The notes: generated by a model not told the origin, from the letters alone. Numbered from the stretch's first letter, positions 41,934-51,180 are shown. The stretch: 64,000 nucleotides of DNA from Polycladidibacter stylochi (GCF_001562055.1 NZ_LLWE01000018.1:1-64000); one strand, 5' to 3'. Numbers and translations are program-made.

Positions 41934-43382
41934 ATGCTGCGAAGAATTAAGGGTATTGTTCAAAGTGGCGCTGTTGTTAGCGCCTTGTTTATGGGGCTGG
42001 CCATATTTAGCAGCGCTCCCTATTTACAAAGTGCACAAGCCATGGTGCCGCAAAGTGCTGGTGAGGTGAAGCTTACCTTTGCGCCGATTGTGAAGAAAGT
42101 TGCCCCCGCTGTGGTGAATGTTTATGCCAGCCGCCGGGTGCGCGAGCGGGCTTATTCGCCATTTGGAAATGATCCGTTCTTTCAGCAGTTTTTTGGCGGA
42201 CGCAGCCCGTTTGGCAGCCCGCGGACCCGTGAGCGGGTGAAAAGCTCCCTTGGCTCTGGTGTTATTATTTCCAAAGAGGGGATAATAATTACCAACCACC
42301 ACGTGATTAAGGATGCGGATGCGGTGCGGGTGGTTTTGGCGGATCGACGTGAATATGATGCCAAAATATTATTGAAGGACGAACGCACCGATTTGGCCGT
42401 TTTGAAAATTGACGGTGATGGCACACAGTTCCCGTTTGTTGAATTTGCAAACTCGGATGCACTTAATGTGGGTGATTTGGTGCTTGCAATAGGAAACCCG
42501 TTCGGGGTGGGGCAAACCGTAACGCAAGGCATTGTTTCAGCCGTAGCACGGACGCAGGTTGGTGTTTCGGATTACCAGTTCTTCATTCAAACAGATGCAG
42601 CGATTAACCCCGGTAACTCTGGCGGGGCATTGGTGGATGTGAACGGGCGGCTTGTGGGGGTTAATACCGCTATATTTACCCGCTCTGGTGGTTCTAACGG
42701 TATTGGTTTTGCTATTCCGGCCAATATGGCCAAGGTGGTTTCTGCCGCCGCTGGCCATGGGGATGTGGTGCGCCGGCCATGGATTGGGGCGCAGGTGCAA
42801 GCGGTTTCGCGCGATATTGCCGATAGTCTGGGTATGAAAACACCAAAAGGGGTGTTGGTAACCAGCCTTGCCAAAAAAAGTCCGGCCGAACAAGCCGGTA
42901 TTGAGGTGGGTGATTTGATTAGTGCGATAAATGGCGAAGAGGTGAACGACCCCAATTCGTTTGGTTACCGCCTTGCTACGCAGCCCATTGATAGTAAGGC
43001 CAAGTTTGCGTTGATCCGTGATGGTAAAAAACTGAGTGTCGATGTGCATATGGCGGTTGCGCCAGAAACTATTCCGCGTGATAGCCGTGAAATAGATGGC
43101 CGCTCACCATTAACCGGCGCTACGGTGATGAACCTGTCGCCAGCGGTTGCGGAAGAGCTGCGGCTTATGGGCAGCCCTGAGGGAGTGGTGATTTCTGATG
43201 TTAAGAGCGACAGCCAAGCGGCTTATGTGGGCTTCCAGCGCGGTGATATTATTTTGGGAGTTAACGGGCGTAAGGTGAAGAACACCCGAGATTTAAGCCG
43301 CCTTTTACGCAAAAACAACCGCACATGGCACTTGGAGTTTATGCGCGGCGGGCATAAATATTCGACAACTTTGCGCCTATAG
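41934..43382 (+). CDS. degP: DegP/MucD-type periplasmic serine protease
   Basis: A 482-residue HtrA-family protease/chaperone for periplasmic quality control. It has an N-terminal signal peptide (about residues 1-36, hydrophobic core AVVSALFMGLAIFSSAP ending AQA). The trypsin-like domain carries the triad: His123 (TNHHVI), Asp153 (RTDLAVLKI) and Ser229 (PGNSGGALVD). Two PDZ domains follow (about 275-365 and 390-480). Several paralogues (DegP, DegQ, MucD) share this layout, so the symbol is a best guess. Start ATG has AAAGGCG in front. It has its own hairpin terminator. Confidence 0.93.
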   Translation: MLRRIKGIVQSGAVVSALFMGLAIFSSAPYLQSAQAMVPQSAGEVKLTFAPIVKKVAPAVVNVYASRRVRERAYSPFGNDPFFQQFFGGRSPFGSPRTRERVKSSLGSGVIISKEGIIITNHHVIKDADAVRVVLADRREYDAKILLKDERTDLAVLKIDGDGTQFPFVEFANSDALNVGDLVLAIGNPFGVGQTVTQGIVSAVARTQVGVSDYQFFIQTDAAINPGNSGGALVDVNGRLVGVNTAIFTRSGGSNGIGFAIPANMAKVVSAAAGHGDVVRRPWIGAQVQAVSRDIADSLGMKTPKGVLVTSLAKKSPAEQAGIEVGDLISAINGEEVNDPNSFGYRLATQPIDSKAKFALIRDGKKLSVDVHMAVAPETIPRDSREIDGRSPLTGATVMNLSPAVAEELRLMGSPEGVVISDVKSDSQAAYVGFQRGDIILGVNGRKVKNTRDLSRLLRKNNRTWHLEFMRGGHKYSTTLRL

Positions 43383-43463
43383 GGCGGGTGGTTGTCGTAT
43401 TTAGTAAATGAGGGTGTTGAAGGTTAGCTGCCTTATGATACCCGATGAATAAGCGTGAATTGC

Positions 43464-43493
43464 AACGGCGGGTCTTATTGGCTCGCCGTTTTA
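43464..43493 (+). terminator. terminator-like hairpin after the DegP-type gene
   Basis: A stem AACGGCG / CGCCGTT with a 13-base loop followed by TTTTATG, 80 bases after the stop. Moderate strength. The rest of 43383-43642 shows no gene. Confidence 0.55.
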
Positions 43494-43642
43494 TGTTGGG
43501 AAAAATAAACCTCTACTGTGGGTGAGGTTGGGTGAATTATGTTCGTGACAGGTGTGGTTTAGCGGGTCTGCCGGTACCTTTTGAACCAGCCAAGGGCGGC
43601 TATTGCGGCCCAATTAATGGCGCTGTACAAGGGAAAGGGAGC

Positions 43643-44401
43643 CTAGGGCGTTGGAGTATGGAATAAGCTTTCAACCAATTTTAGTCCTTCATCAGATAGT
43701 GAGCAATTTTCAAGCAGTTCATATTCCTCCGCTAAAGAAGCCAAATGCTGGTATTTGTCCGATAGTAGGCTGAGTGACAATAGCGAATAGTCCGCTGGTG
43801 AAAGGCTGTCGATAAAGAGCTGATCGGCAGGTGTTTGCGGTTCTTTATCTCTTGAGCGATGGAGACAGAGTGCGTGTACAAGTACTGCTGCATAAGAGCT
43901 TGTTTGGGAAAAGTGCGGTGATTTGTCAGGCCAATTAGATGATTGATAGTCCACTCTTAAATTTACTGTAGCACAATCTGTTATGAAAGCTAGAGCGTCA
44001 TCGCCCATAAGTTCTCTATCAGAAACAGTGATGTTTTGCTTTAACCCAGCAAGTAACTCAAGGTATTGAAAGTAAGCCTTTTCTGCTAAAAGCTGTTTTT
44101 CGATCAATGCTGTATGCGTAGCTTGCTCTATGTGTTGGCTAGCAAGCTGTTTCGCTTCATCTCTTTGTTGCTTGATAATTTTTACCTCCTCTTGTTGCAG
44201 AAGGATCGCGTAGAGGAGGCCTGCGAACGCCAAACCCGCGAACAGTGCGCCGGTTGCACCAAATGCGTCACCAAAAGCACCAACATCCGTCATTGTCTCA
44301 ATGAGCGATGGGTTTACGGCTATATAAAGATTGAGCGCCCAAAACAGCAATACAAAAAAAACAGAGAGTAAAGCGAGGCGTTTATGGTTTGCTCGAAACA
44401 T
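43643..44401 (-). CDS. two-span membrane protein resembling PutAbiC-type putative phage abortive infection proteins
   Basis: A 252-residue minus-strand protein. Membrane helices lie at about 8-28 and 43-68; the second contains GAFGDAFGATGALFAGLAFAG, the pattern I associate with the PutAbiC family (putative phage abortive infection), followed by a long charged coiled coil (QQEEVKIIKQQRDEAKQLAS onward) and a helical cytoplasmic domain. AGGAC lies upstream of the ATG. It is the only minus-strand gene between 3 kb and 52 kb, a lone insertion between housekeeping genes. The defence role is suggested by family only and has not been shown for most members. Confidence 0.6.
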   Translation of the reverse strand: MFRANHKRLALLSVFFVLLFWALNLYIAVNPSLIETMTDVGAFGDAFGATGALFAGLAFAGLLYAILLQQEEVKIIKQQRDEAKQLASQHIEQATHTALIEKQLLAEKAYFQYLELLAGLKQNITVSDRELMGDDALAFITDCATVNLRVDYQSSNWPDKSPHFSQTSSYAAVLVHALCLHRSRDKEPQTPADQLFIDSLSPADYSLLSLSLLSDKYQHLASLAEEYELLENCSLSDEGLKLVESLFHTPTP

Positions 44402-44695
44402 ATGGACTGTCCTGATCTAAAATATGTAATTGAATATTCACAACAATATTCCAATAAATAGAGGCTGAAAAGTGGAGGGATTAGCGCGAGTGGTGTGTGC
44501 CCGCATATGCTGAGCTAGGACTTGGTAATTGTGACGCTGTTGGCAAACTTAAACCGTCTGAGGCTTTGGTGTGTTGACATCAATTAGCCGGTTTGAAACG
44601 AGCAAAGTATGGGGCAAGGGTTTATGGCATATTCTTTTGTGGTTTGAACTGGTGTAAACCCAGTGATAAGTTTTGCCAAAAGATCAGGATGTGCC
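44402..44695. other. intergenic region between the divergent PutAbiC-like gene and rarA
   Basis: About 290 bases with no gene or strong hairpin. It must carry promoters in both directions. The rarA frame is open to 44663 but the conserved start is at 44696. Confidence 0.4.
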
Positions 44696-46060
44696 ATGAG
44701 TGATTTGTTTGCAGCAGCAGGTTTTGAACGCGAGGCACCGCGCCCGTTGGCGGACCGGTTGCGGCCCTTGGCGCTGGACGAGGTAGTGGGGCAAAGCCAT
44801 TTGATTGGTCCTGACGGTGTTTTGAGCTTGATGTTGAAGTCCGGCTCGCTTGGTTCTCTTATTTTTTGGGGGCCGCCGGGCACTGGTAAAACCACCGTGG
44901 CACGGCTTTTGGCCGATGCGACCGATTTACATTTCCAGCAAATTTCCGCGATTTTCTCCGGTGTGGCCGATTTGAAAAAGGTTTTCGAGGCTGCGAAAAC
45001 ACGGCGGATGACCGGTCAAGGTACCTTGTTGTTTGTGGACGAGATTCATCGTTTCAACCGTGCCCAGCTCGACAGTTTTTTGCCCGTTGTGGAAGATGGC
45101 ACCATTACCCTTGTGGGGGCGACCACCGAAAACCCCAGTTTCGAGCTGAATGCGGCGCTGCTTTCACGCGCGCATGTGCTGACCTTTGAAGCCTTGGGGG
45201 GCGAAGCTTTAGAACAGTTGTTGCAACGGGCCGAAGACGAGGTGGGCTATGCGCTGCCCCTCAATGACGATGCCCGCCATGCTTTGCTGGGTATGGCCGA
45301 TGGCGACGGGCGCTCAATTCTCACCCTTGTGGAGGATGTCTACCGCACTATTGAAGAAGGGGCGCAGGCGGATGTGCAGCGGCTTTCCAAAGTGGTGCAT
45401 CGGCGGGCACCGATTTACGACAAGAACAAAGAGGGGCATTACAACCTTATTTCGGCGTTGCATAAATCCATTCGCGGTTCTGACCCTGATGCGGCGCTCT
45501 ACTGGATGTGCCGGATGCTGGAGGGTGGCGAGGACCCTTTGTACATTTTGCGCCGCCTCACTGTGATGGCCAGCGAAGATATTGGCATGGCCGACCCGCA
45601 AGCGCTGGTGGTGGTAAACGCGGCGCGGCATGCTTTCCAGCTGGTGGGATCGCCCGAGGGAGACTATGCCTTGGCAGAGGCGGCGATTTACCTTGCCACC
45701 GCGCCCAAATCCAACGCCTCATACCTTGCCTACAAGGCCGCGCGGCAAGCGGCCAGGCAGGGCGGTTCTGTCATGCCGCCCAAGCATATTTTGAATGCGC
45801 CCACCAAGATGATGGCGGAGATGGGCTATAATGCCGGTTACCTTTATGACCATGATATGCCCGAGGCGTTTTCGGGGCAAAATTACTTTCCCGAAAAAAT
45901 GGGACGGGTGCAGTTCTACCACCCTCCCGAGCGTGGATATGAGCGCGAGATAAACAAGCGCCTGAACTACTGGCAACGGCTGCGGGGGGAGCGGGCACAA
46001 GCGGCGCGTGATGCTGCCAACAAGTCCTATAAAAAAACAGATAGAGAAACGGATGGGTAA
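44696..46060 (+). CDS. rarA: replication-associated recombination protein A (RarA/MgsA, AAA+ ATPase)
   Basis: RarA of 454 residues, a tetrameric AAA+ protein related to clamp loaders and eukaryotic WRNIP1, acting at stalled forks. Motifs: LADRLRPLALDEVVGQSHLI at the start, Walker A GPPGTGKTTVARL, Walker B LLFVDEIHRFN, sensor 1 LVGATTENPSFE, and the C-terminal GHYNLISALHKSIRGSDPDA run that defines the MgsA/RarA family. The Met at 44696 starts the conserved part. crcB follows 71 bases later. Confidence 0.97.
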   Translation: MSDLFAAAGFEREAPRPLADRLRPLALDEVVGQSHLIGPDGVLSLMLKSGSLGSLIFWGPPGTGKTTVARLLADATDLHFQQISAIFSGVADLKKVFEAAKTRRMTGQGTLLFVDEIHRFNRAQLDSFLPVVEDGTITLVGATTENPSFELNAALLSRAHVLTFEALGGEALEQLLQRAEDEVGYALPLNDDARHALLGMADGDGRSILTLVEDVYRTIEEGAQADVQRLSKVVHRRAPIYDKNKEGHYNLISALHKSIRGSDPDAALYWMCRMLEGGEDPLYILRRLTVMASEDIGMADPQALVVVNAARHAFQLVGSPEGDYALAEAAIYLATAPKSNASYLAYKAARQAARQGGSVMPPKHILNAPTKMMAEMGYNAGYLYDHDMPEAFSGQNYFPEKMGRVQFYHPPERGYEREINKRLNYWQRLRGERAQAARDAANKSYKKTDRETDG

Positions 46061-46131
46061 GGTGCGCCCTTTATGATGCATTACGCATTTTAACGCAGGA
46101 CAAACACCAGGGACTCAAATAGGTAGGGCTG

Positions 46132-46515
46132 ATGAAAGATATTTTGCTTGTATTTCTGGGGGGCGGCACGGGTGCTATGTGCCGTCATCTGGTTTCGCTT
46201 GCCGGATTGCGCTACTTGGGGCCAAGTTTTCCTTGGGGCACATTTACGGTGAATATTCTTGGTTCCATCATTATGGGACTGTTTATCGAGTTCCTTGCGC
46301 ATCGGCTGAATTCGTCGCCCGAATTTCGCTTGCTGGTCGCCACCGGCTTTTTAGGGGGCTTTACGACATTCTCCAGTTTCTCGCTCGATACGGCGGTGTT
46401 ATGGGAACGCGGTGAGCCGCTGTTGGCCTTTGCCTATGTGGCAGGGTCGGTGCTGATTGGCATTACAGGCCTATTTATTGGCCTTTATATTGCCCGGGCA
46501 GCGTTTAGCGCCTAA
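46132..46515 (+). CDS. crcB: fluoride ion channel CrcB/FluC
   Basis: A 127-residue protein with four hydrophobic segments, forming dual-topology dimers that export fluoride. It has the marks GGGTGAMCRHLVS near the start, PWGTFTVNILGSIIMG near 37-52 (with the conserved Asn) and GFLGGFTTFSSFSLD near 72-86 (TTFS motif). AGGTAGGG precedes the ATG. No fluoride riboswitch is visible in the short gap before it. Confidence 0.95.
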   Translation: MKDILLVFLGGGTGAMCRHLVSLAGLRYLGPSFPWGTFTVNILGSIIMGLFIEFLAHRLNSSPEFRLLVATGFLGGFTTFSSFSLDTAVLWERGEPLLAFAYVAGSVLIGITGLFIGLYIARAAFSA

Positions 46516-46679
46516 TTTGCTCGGACTGTGCGATATTCTGGCGGTTTTCGCAGTTTTTTCATCAATCTTTCATAGCAGGGCTTGCCAGCGGGCGTTTGTG
46601 CTGTCACATGAGGGCGCATGGAATTTTGTTTGGTAACCGCAACTGCTGCGGTTTGCAATGACGGGTGTGATGGCTTGCG

Positions 46680-47696
46680 ATGAGCGCAATTGAACAAAGA
46701 AAAATTGAAGCCGATGAAGCTGGTATGCGTCTTGATCGCTGGTTTAAACAGCATTACCCCACGCTAGGGTTTGGCCGGTTGCAAAAGCTCATGCGTACCG
46801 GGCAAGTGCGCCTTGATGGCAAGCGCTGCGAAGCTTCGAGCCGAATTGAGCCGGGGATGATTGTGCGCATTCCGCCGCTGGGCGTGAGTGTGGATGCGAG
46901 CGACCAGCGCAATGCGCGGCCCAAGCCTCGTAAAATGGTGGCAGATGACCGCGAAGCCATTGAGCAAATGGTGCTCTATGAAGACGCGCAGGTGATGGTG
47001 CTCAACAAAACCGCCGGTTTGGCTGTGCAGGGTGGTTCTGGTGTCAATCGCCATGTGGACGGGATGCTGGAAGCGTTTACCGACCGCAAAGGCAATAAGC
47101 CACGCCTGGTGCACCGGCTGGACCGGGAAACATCTGGTGTGTTGATGATTGCCAAAACCCGCTTGGCGGCGCAGGAGCTGACCAAGGCGTTTCGCCACCG
47201 TAACACCCGTAAGATTTATTGGGCGATACTGGCTGGAATTCCGAAGCCGAGCCAAGGACGTATTTCGACCTATCTGGCACGTGACGAAGGGGCGGAGCGG
47301 ATGCGTATTGCCCGCCACGGGGAAGATGAAGCACAACACGCGGTGAGCCTTTACAACACGGTGGAGCGTTCGGGGCAGAAGCTTTCGTGGGTGACCATGC
47401 AACCGGTTACAGGGCGTACCCACCAGCTGCGCGCTCATGCGGCCCATATGCGCCACCCGATTATTGGCGACCCGAAATACTTCAACAAGGATAACTGGGA
47501 GCTGCCCGGCGGTATTCAGAATAAATTGCATCTGCATGCGCGTCGCATTTTAATTCCACATCCATCGGGTAATGGCATGATTGATGTTTCGGCACCACTA
47601 CCGCCTCATATGCAGCAAACCTGGAACCTGCTTGGCTTTGATGTGAGCGAGTATGACCCCGAAGAGCATGAACCTGCACCGGGCAAAGCCAAATAA
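46680..47696 (+). CDS. rluC: RluC/RluD-type 23S rRNA pseudouridine synthase
   Basis: A 338-residue RluA-family pseudouridine synthase. An S4 RNA-binding domain covers about 14-65 (GMRLDRWFKQHYPTLGFGRL), followed by the catalytic domain with HRLDRETSGVLMIAKT, where Asp148 is the expected nucleophile, and the VTGRTHQLRAHAAHMRHPII motif. RluC is favoured by context but RluD-like specificity cannot be excluded from sequence. No good Shine-Dalgarno precedes the ATG. The HAD gene follows 36 bases later. Confidence 0.9.
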   Translation: MSAIEQRKIEADEAGMRLDRWFKQHYPTLGFGRLQKLMRTGQVRLDGKRCEASSRIEPGMIVRIPPLGVSVDASDQRNARPKPRKMVADDREAIEQMVLYEDAQVMVLNKTAGLAVQGGSGVNRHVDGMLEAFTDRKGNKPRLVHRLDRETSGVLMIAKTRLAAQELTKAFRHRNTRKIYWAILAGIPKPSQGRISTYLARDEGAERMRIARHGEDEAQHAVSLYNTVERSGQKLSWVTMQPVTGRTHQLRAHAAHMRHPIIGDPKYFNKDNWELPGGIQNKLHLHARRILIPHPSGNGMIDVSAPLPPHMQQTWNLLGFDVSEYDPEEHEPAPGKAK

Positions 47697-47732
47697 ACCG
47701 GGGTTGATGACATTATTGCGGAAGACTTAGCG

Positions 47733-48416
47733 ATGTACTTGGTAATATTTGATTGTGATGGCACGTTGATTGACAGTCAGGATGCGATCATGCAGGGGCT
47801 ATATGCCGCTTATGAAGCCGTTGAACTGCCGCGCCCCACGCGTGCTGAGGGGCTTTCGATTGTCGGGCTTTCTCTGGAAGAAGCTTTTTTACAGCTGGTG
47901 GGGGATGCGCGGGCGGATTTGGTGCCTGTTATGAAAGCTGCGTATCGCAAGCGGGCAATTGAGCGGCGCGAAAGCGGGGAAGACCGTTCGCCTTTATACC
48001 CCGGTACCAGACAGGTTCTGGATGCTTTGGCGCAGCGCGATGATGTGCTTTTGGGTGTGGCCACGGGCAAACACTCGCGCGGTGTGGCCTACATGGTGGA
48101 AGAGCACGGGCTGCAAAACAAGTTTGTAACCATACAAACTTCTGACCGTGCCCCTTCCAAGCCCAACCCGGCAATGATTATGCAAGCCATGGCCGAGACC
48201 GGTGTTGACGCGGCGCGTACCGTGATGATTGGTGATACCAGCTACGATATGCTGATGGCGCGAAACGCCGGTGTGCATGGCTTGGGGGTGAGCTGGGGCT
48301 ACCACCAGCCAGCGCAATTGATGGAGGCGGGGGCTTTTCAAGTGATTGACAAGTTTGAACAGCTTATACCTGCTATCTCCAAACAGTTAAGCTGGAGCGA
48401 GGTGCAATATGCGTGA
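47733..48416 (+). CDS. HAD-superfamily phosphatase (phosphoglycolate phosphatase-like)
   Basis: A 227-residue HAD hydrolase with motif I FDCDGTLIDSQ near residues 5-15 (two catalytic Asp), motif II in the LLGVATGK run, motif III Lys in SKPNPAM and motif IV MIGDTSYDMLMARNAG. An alpha-helical cap lies between motifs I and II. Substrate unknown. In many alphaproteobacteria it sits between rluC and the ATP12 gene, and here its end overlaps that gene by eight bases, so the two are co-translated. Confidence 0.93.
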   Translation: MYLVIFDCDGTLIDSQDAIMQGLYAAYEAVELPRPTRAEGLSIVGLSLEEAFLQLVGDARADLVPVMKAAYRKRAIERRESGEDRSPLYPGTRQVLDALAQRDDVLLGVATGKHSRGVAYMVEEHGLQNKFVTIQTSDRAPSKPNPAMIMQAMAETGVDAARTVMIGDTSYDMLMARNAGVHGLGVSWGYHQPAQLMEAGAFQVIDKFEQLIPAISKQLSWSEVQYA

Positions 48417-49230
48417 TGTGTTTGAACAGCTGGCCGAAGATATTGCCAAGGGCCCTGCAGACCCCGGTTTGCGCGCCAAAGCACTTGCCAAGCGGGACCT
48501 ACCGAAACGGTTTTACGAGCGGGTGCACGTGAGTGCGCAAGAGGGTGACAATTTTGCGGTGCTGCTGGATGGCCGCTCGATTAAAACACCGGGCAAGAAT
48601 GCGCTTGGCTTTGATAGTGAGCTTTTAGCCGGTGCCTGTGCTGCCGAATGGGAATTGCAAGAAGAGTTTATTGACCCGGCAACCATGCCGCTGACCCGTT
48701 TGGCCCATGCGGCCATTGACGGGGTGGCGAGTGCTTACGCTGACGTGGCTGATGAGATTACCCGTTATGCCGGTAATGACCATTTGTGTTATCGTGTTGA
48801 TAGCCCTGTGGAGCTGGTTGAGCTGCAAAATACCGCTTGGGACCCGATTGTGGACTGGGCGCAAGAGCTTTTGAACGGCAAATTTGTGATGATTGCCGGT
48901 GTGATGCACCAGCCGCAAGATACGCAATTGCTTGCAGCATTTCGCGCCCAGCTGGATGGCTTTAGCGCGCTGGAACTGGCGGCTATTCACACCATTACCT
49001 CGATTAGCGGTAGTGCCGTGCTGGCTTTGGCGGTTGCAAAACACGCGTTTACGCCCGAGGTTGTGTGGCAAGCGGCGCATGTGGACGAAGACTGGAACAT
49101 TGCCCAATGGGGCGAGGATGATGAGGCGGCCCGTGTGCGGCGGTTCAAGTTTGAGGAATTTACCGCAGCTTGCCTTGTTCTGGTGCCACCACAAGACGAA
49201 TATGACGCCGAAGATGCAGTGATTGCCTAG
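48409..49230 (+). CDS. ATP12-family F1-ATPase assembly chaperone
   Basis: A 273-residue ATP12 homologue. This family, known from mitochondria and alphaproteobacteria, helps the F1 alpha subunit assemble. Visible family features are the KRFYERVHVSAQEGDNFAVL start, the GRSIKTPGKNALG beta-hairpin and the WELQEEFIDPATMPLTRLAH segment, then helices with WDPIVDWAQ and LAAIHTITSISGSAVLALAV. It overlaps the HAD gene and is followed by a terminator. A decayed second copy of its last codons lies 0.9 kb downstream. Confidence 0.95.
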   Translation: MRDVFEQLAEDIAKGPADPGLRAKALAKRDLPKRFYERVHVSAQEGDNFAVLLDGRSIKTPGKNALGFDSELLAGACAAEWELQEEFIDPATMPLTRLAHAAIDGVASAYADVADEITRYAGNDHLCYRVDSPVELVELQNTAWDPIVDWAQELLNGKFVMIAGVMHQPQDTQLLAAFRAQLDGFSALELAAIHTITSISGSAVLALAVAKHAFTPEVVWQAAHVDEDWNIAQWGEDDEAARVRRFKFEEFTAACLVLVPPQDEYDAEDAVIA

Positions 49231-49268
49231 TTTTTTGTGTATCCGACAGCGTTAGACTTAAAGAGAAG

Positions 49269-49300
49269 AACCCGTATCTGCTGGCAGGTACGGGTTTTTT
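49269..49300 (+). terminator. Rho-independent terminator after the ATP12 gene
   Basis: AACCCGTA / TACGGGTT with three further pairs inside (CTG / CAG) around a CTGG loop, followed by TTTTTT. It lies about 40 bases after the stop. Confidence 0.9.
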
Positions 49301-49831
49301 GGTTTTTTGCGTGAATGCTTGATCACTATAACTCAGATGCCTACGAGCTTTGTTATGAAAATAAGCGAAAGAATTGAATTCGCAAGCCCTCCAGCTGCGA
49401 GGGTGGTAACGTCGGGCATTCTGAGTGTGAAAGTATCGTGTCGCCCTCATTCCATAGATGCCAACAACGAGAACACATTGGGCATTGCTATTTTAATTGG
49501 TTAGCCTGCTCCATAAATAATAGTGTATGTTGGTGTATGGCTCGCATACATGAGTATTCGCTGTATTGAACAGTATTTTAAATATAGTTACTATGGAAAT
49601 GTAATTTTGGCGAAGTGTTATATTTATGCGGTACCCTAGGTGATGGTTATTATTAATGGTAATATGTAATTCATTATTTTTTTACTATTGTTAGTTCAAG
49701 TAGGTTGAATAGTACTCGAATGAGCATCAATCAATAATGGTGAATGCGTTGAAATGATTGCTGCTTTTATTGGATTTGCTTATTTATGTTGTTTTATTTT
49801 TTATGTTGAATGGGGGCAGTAAAGTAGAATA
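49301..49831. other. AT-rich gap before the XRE-type regulator
   Basis: About 530 bases that become strongly AT-rich after 49500. A 65-codon frame at 49307-49504 has no ribosome site or familiar sequence and is not called. The gap may contain the promoter of the regulator and remnants of older DNA. Confidence 0.4.
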
Positions 49832-50062
49832 ATGACAGCAGCTGAGTTTAAAGCCTGGCGAAAGAAAAGCGGGTTTAAAAGTAGGGCGCTTGCAGCACAA
49901 GCGCTTGGTTTATCGCCCGAAACTGTTCGGTTATATGAAACCGGAATAAGGCGGGAAGACCCAAGTAAAATTGTGGTCATACCACGGCATATTGCGCTGG
50001 CATGCGCTGCGATTTCTGCCGGTTTAGAGCCTGTAGGCGAATGTGAAGCAGAGTATGATTAA
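49832..50062 (+). CDS. small XRE/Cro-type DNA-binding protein
   Basis: A 76-residue protein with a helix-turn-helix in residues about 4-40 (FKAWRKKSGFKSRALAAQAL, then GLSPETVRLYETG), the pattern of Cro/C1-type regulators. The remainder (IPRHIALACAAISAGLEPVG) is helical. GGGGG lies 17 bases before the ATG, so its ribosome site is not ideal. It stands alone between the ATP12 gene and a fragment of ATP12, suggesting that it came in with the rearrangement. Target unknown. Confidence 0.75.
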   Translation: MTAAEFKAWRKKSGFKSRALAAQALGLSPETVRLYETGIRREDPSKIVVIPRHIALACAAISAGLEPVGECEAEYD

Positions 50063-50112
50063 ACTGCTGGTATCACTAAACTAATTTTGGTCAGGCACTT
50101 AGAAGCAGCGCT

Positions 50113-50175
50113 TATTTGCCGCTTCAGGGTGAGGAATTCACCGCTGCATGTTTGGTATTGGCACCTATGCAGTAA
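50113..50175 (+). pseudogene. decayed duplicate of the ATP12 gene 3' end
   Basis: In one frame 50131-50175 reads EEFTAACLVLAPMQ and stop; the intact gene at 49155 reads EEFTAACLVLVPPQ. Just upstream CGCTTCAGG matches CGGTTCAAG (RF[R/K]) after a one-base deletion. Most third positions differ, so this is an old copy or a copy from a relative rather than a recent repeat. The rest of 50063-50373 has no gene. Confidence 0.65.
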
Positions 50176-50373
50176 GTATATTATGTCGAATTTATAGTTA
50201 TTTCATATTTTAAACTGATGTACTAGGTAAAACGTATAGAAAATATTTTGTAAAACCCGGATCTGGTGATTTCTACGGTTTATTTGTTAATAAAATACTG
50301 ATTTAGGTTGTATAAAGTTGCATTACGTATGGTTATATACTTATAAATCCATTTTTCATTTGGGTGGGTTTGG

Positions 50374-51180
50374 ATGATTATTAAGTACTTTACTATAAAT
50401 TTAGATAATGCAGTTGAGCGACGCAAGCATATGCAGTTGCAGGCTACCAAATGGGGGCTAGATATTCATTTCTTTAGTGCGGTTACACCCGATACTATGG
50501 CGGGTGTGCGGCATGAATATGATGCGAAAAGAACACGCTATCATATAGGGCGGGGACTCGCACCAACAGAGCTGGCGTGTGGCCTAAGCCATTTAGAGCT
50601 ATGGCGGCAATTAGAGAAGGACGAAGAAGCGGATGCCTATGTAATTTTTGAAGATGACGTTTTGATTGAAGCTGATTTAAATTGCCTGCTAAAAAAAATA
50701 AAGCTGGATCGAATACAGCTTTTAAAACTGGCCAATACATGGTGTTGTAAAGGTTATGAGGTGAGGGATTTAGTACAAGAATTCAAATTACTTCGCTTGT
50801 TTAAAACGAGCGAAGGAGCAACGGCATATTTACTTCATAAAAAAGAATGCAAACAGATTATTGAATTTTGCCAAAACTTTCGAAAACCAATTGATACACT
50901 CATAGATGATTATTCACTTTTCAAAATTAAGGCGTTTAGTATTTATCCATACCCTGTGAAGGTTATTCATAATGCAGATTTAGACACACCTTTTTCGTCA
51001 AGTTTGGAGCATGATAGACACACTTTTAAAAGTGCGCCCATGTCAAAAATGAATAGATTTGCATATAGAGCATTAAGAAGAAAATGGCGGTTACACAAGC
51101 AATTCCTATACATGTTATTTCGGTTGAGATGTTTTGTTTTTCGTAGGTCTTGGCTAAAGTATCCAGGGGTCTTGTCCTAG
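50374..51180 (+). CDS. glycosyltransferase family 25-type protein, first tandem copy
   Basis: A 268-residue cytoplasmic transferase of the LOS/LPS beta-galactosyltransferase (GT25) type. It shows the N-terminal strand IIKYFTINLDNAVERRKHM, the GLSHLELWRQL helix at 70-80 and the FEDDV motif at 92-96 with the Asp pair expected to bind metal and sugar nucleotide. The C-terminal part is basic (RRKWRLHKQFLYMLFRLRC). It is a paralogue of the next gene, of equal length. GGGTGGG precedes the ATG. Sugar donor and acceptor are unknown. AT-rich codon use differs from the ribosomal genes. Confidence 0.85.
   Translation: MIIKYFTINLDNAVERRKHMQLQATKWGLDIHFFSAVTPDTMAGVRHEYDAKRTRYHIGRGLAPTELACGLSHLELWRQLEKDEEADAYVIFEDDVLIEADLNCLLKKIKLDRIQLLKLANTWCCKGYEVRDLVQEFKLLRLFKTSEGATAYLLHKKECKQIIEFCQNFRKPIDTLIDDYSLFKIKAFSIYPYPVKVIHNADLDTPFSSSLEHDRHTFKSAPMSKMNRFAYRALRRKWRLHKQFLYMLFRLRCFVFRRSWLKYPGVLS

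Noticed and set aside
41726-41950. 74-codon frame before the DegP-type gene
   Set aside because: Crosses the palindromic repeat, overlaps the protease start and has no ribosome site or familiar sequence.
46061-46131. Possible fluoride riboswitch before crcB
   Set aside because: The gap is only 71 bases and I could not see the conserved fluoride-aptamer pattern.
49307-49504. 65-codon frame after the ATP12 terminator
   Set aside because: Begins within or next to the terminator tail, no ribosome site, unremarkable composition.
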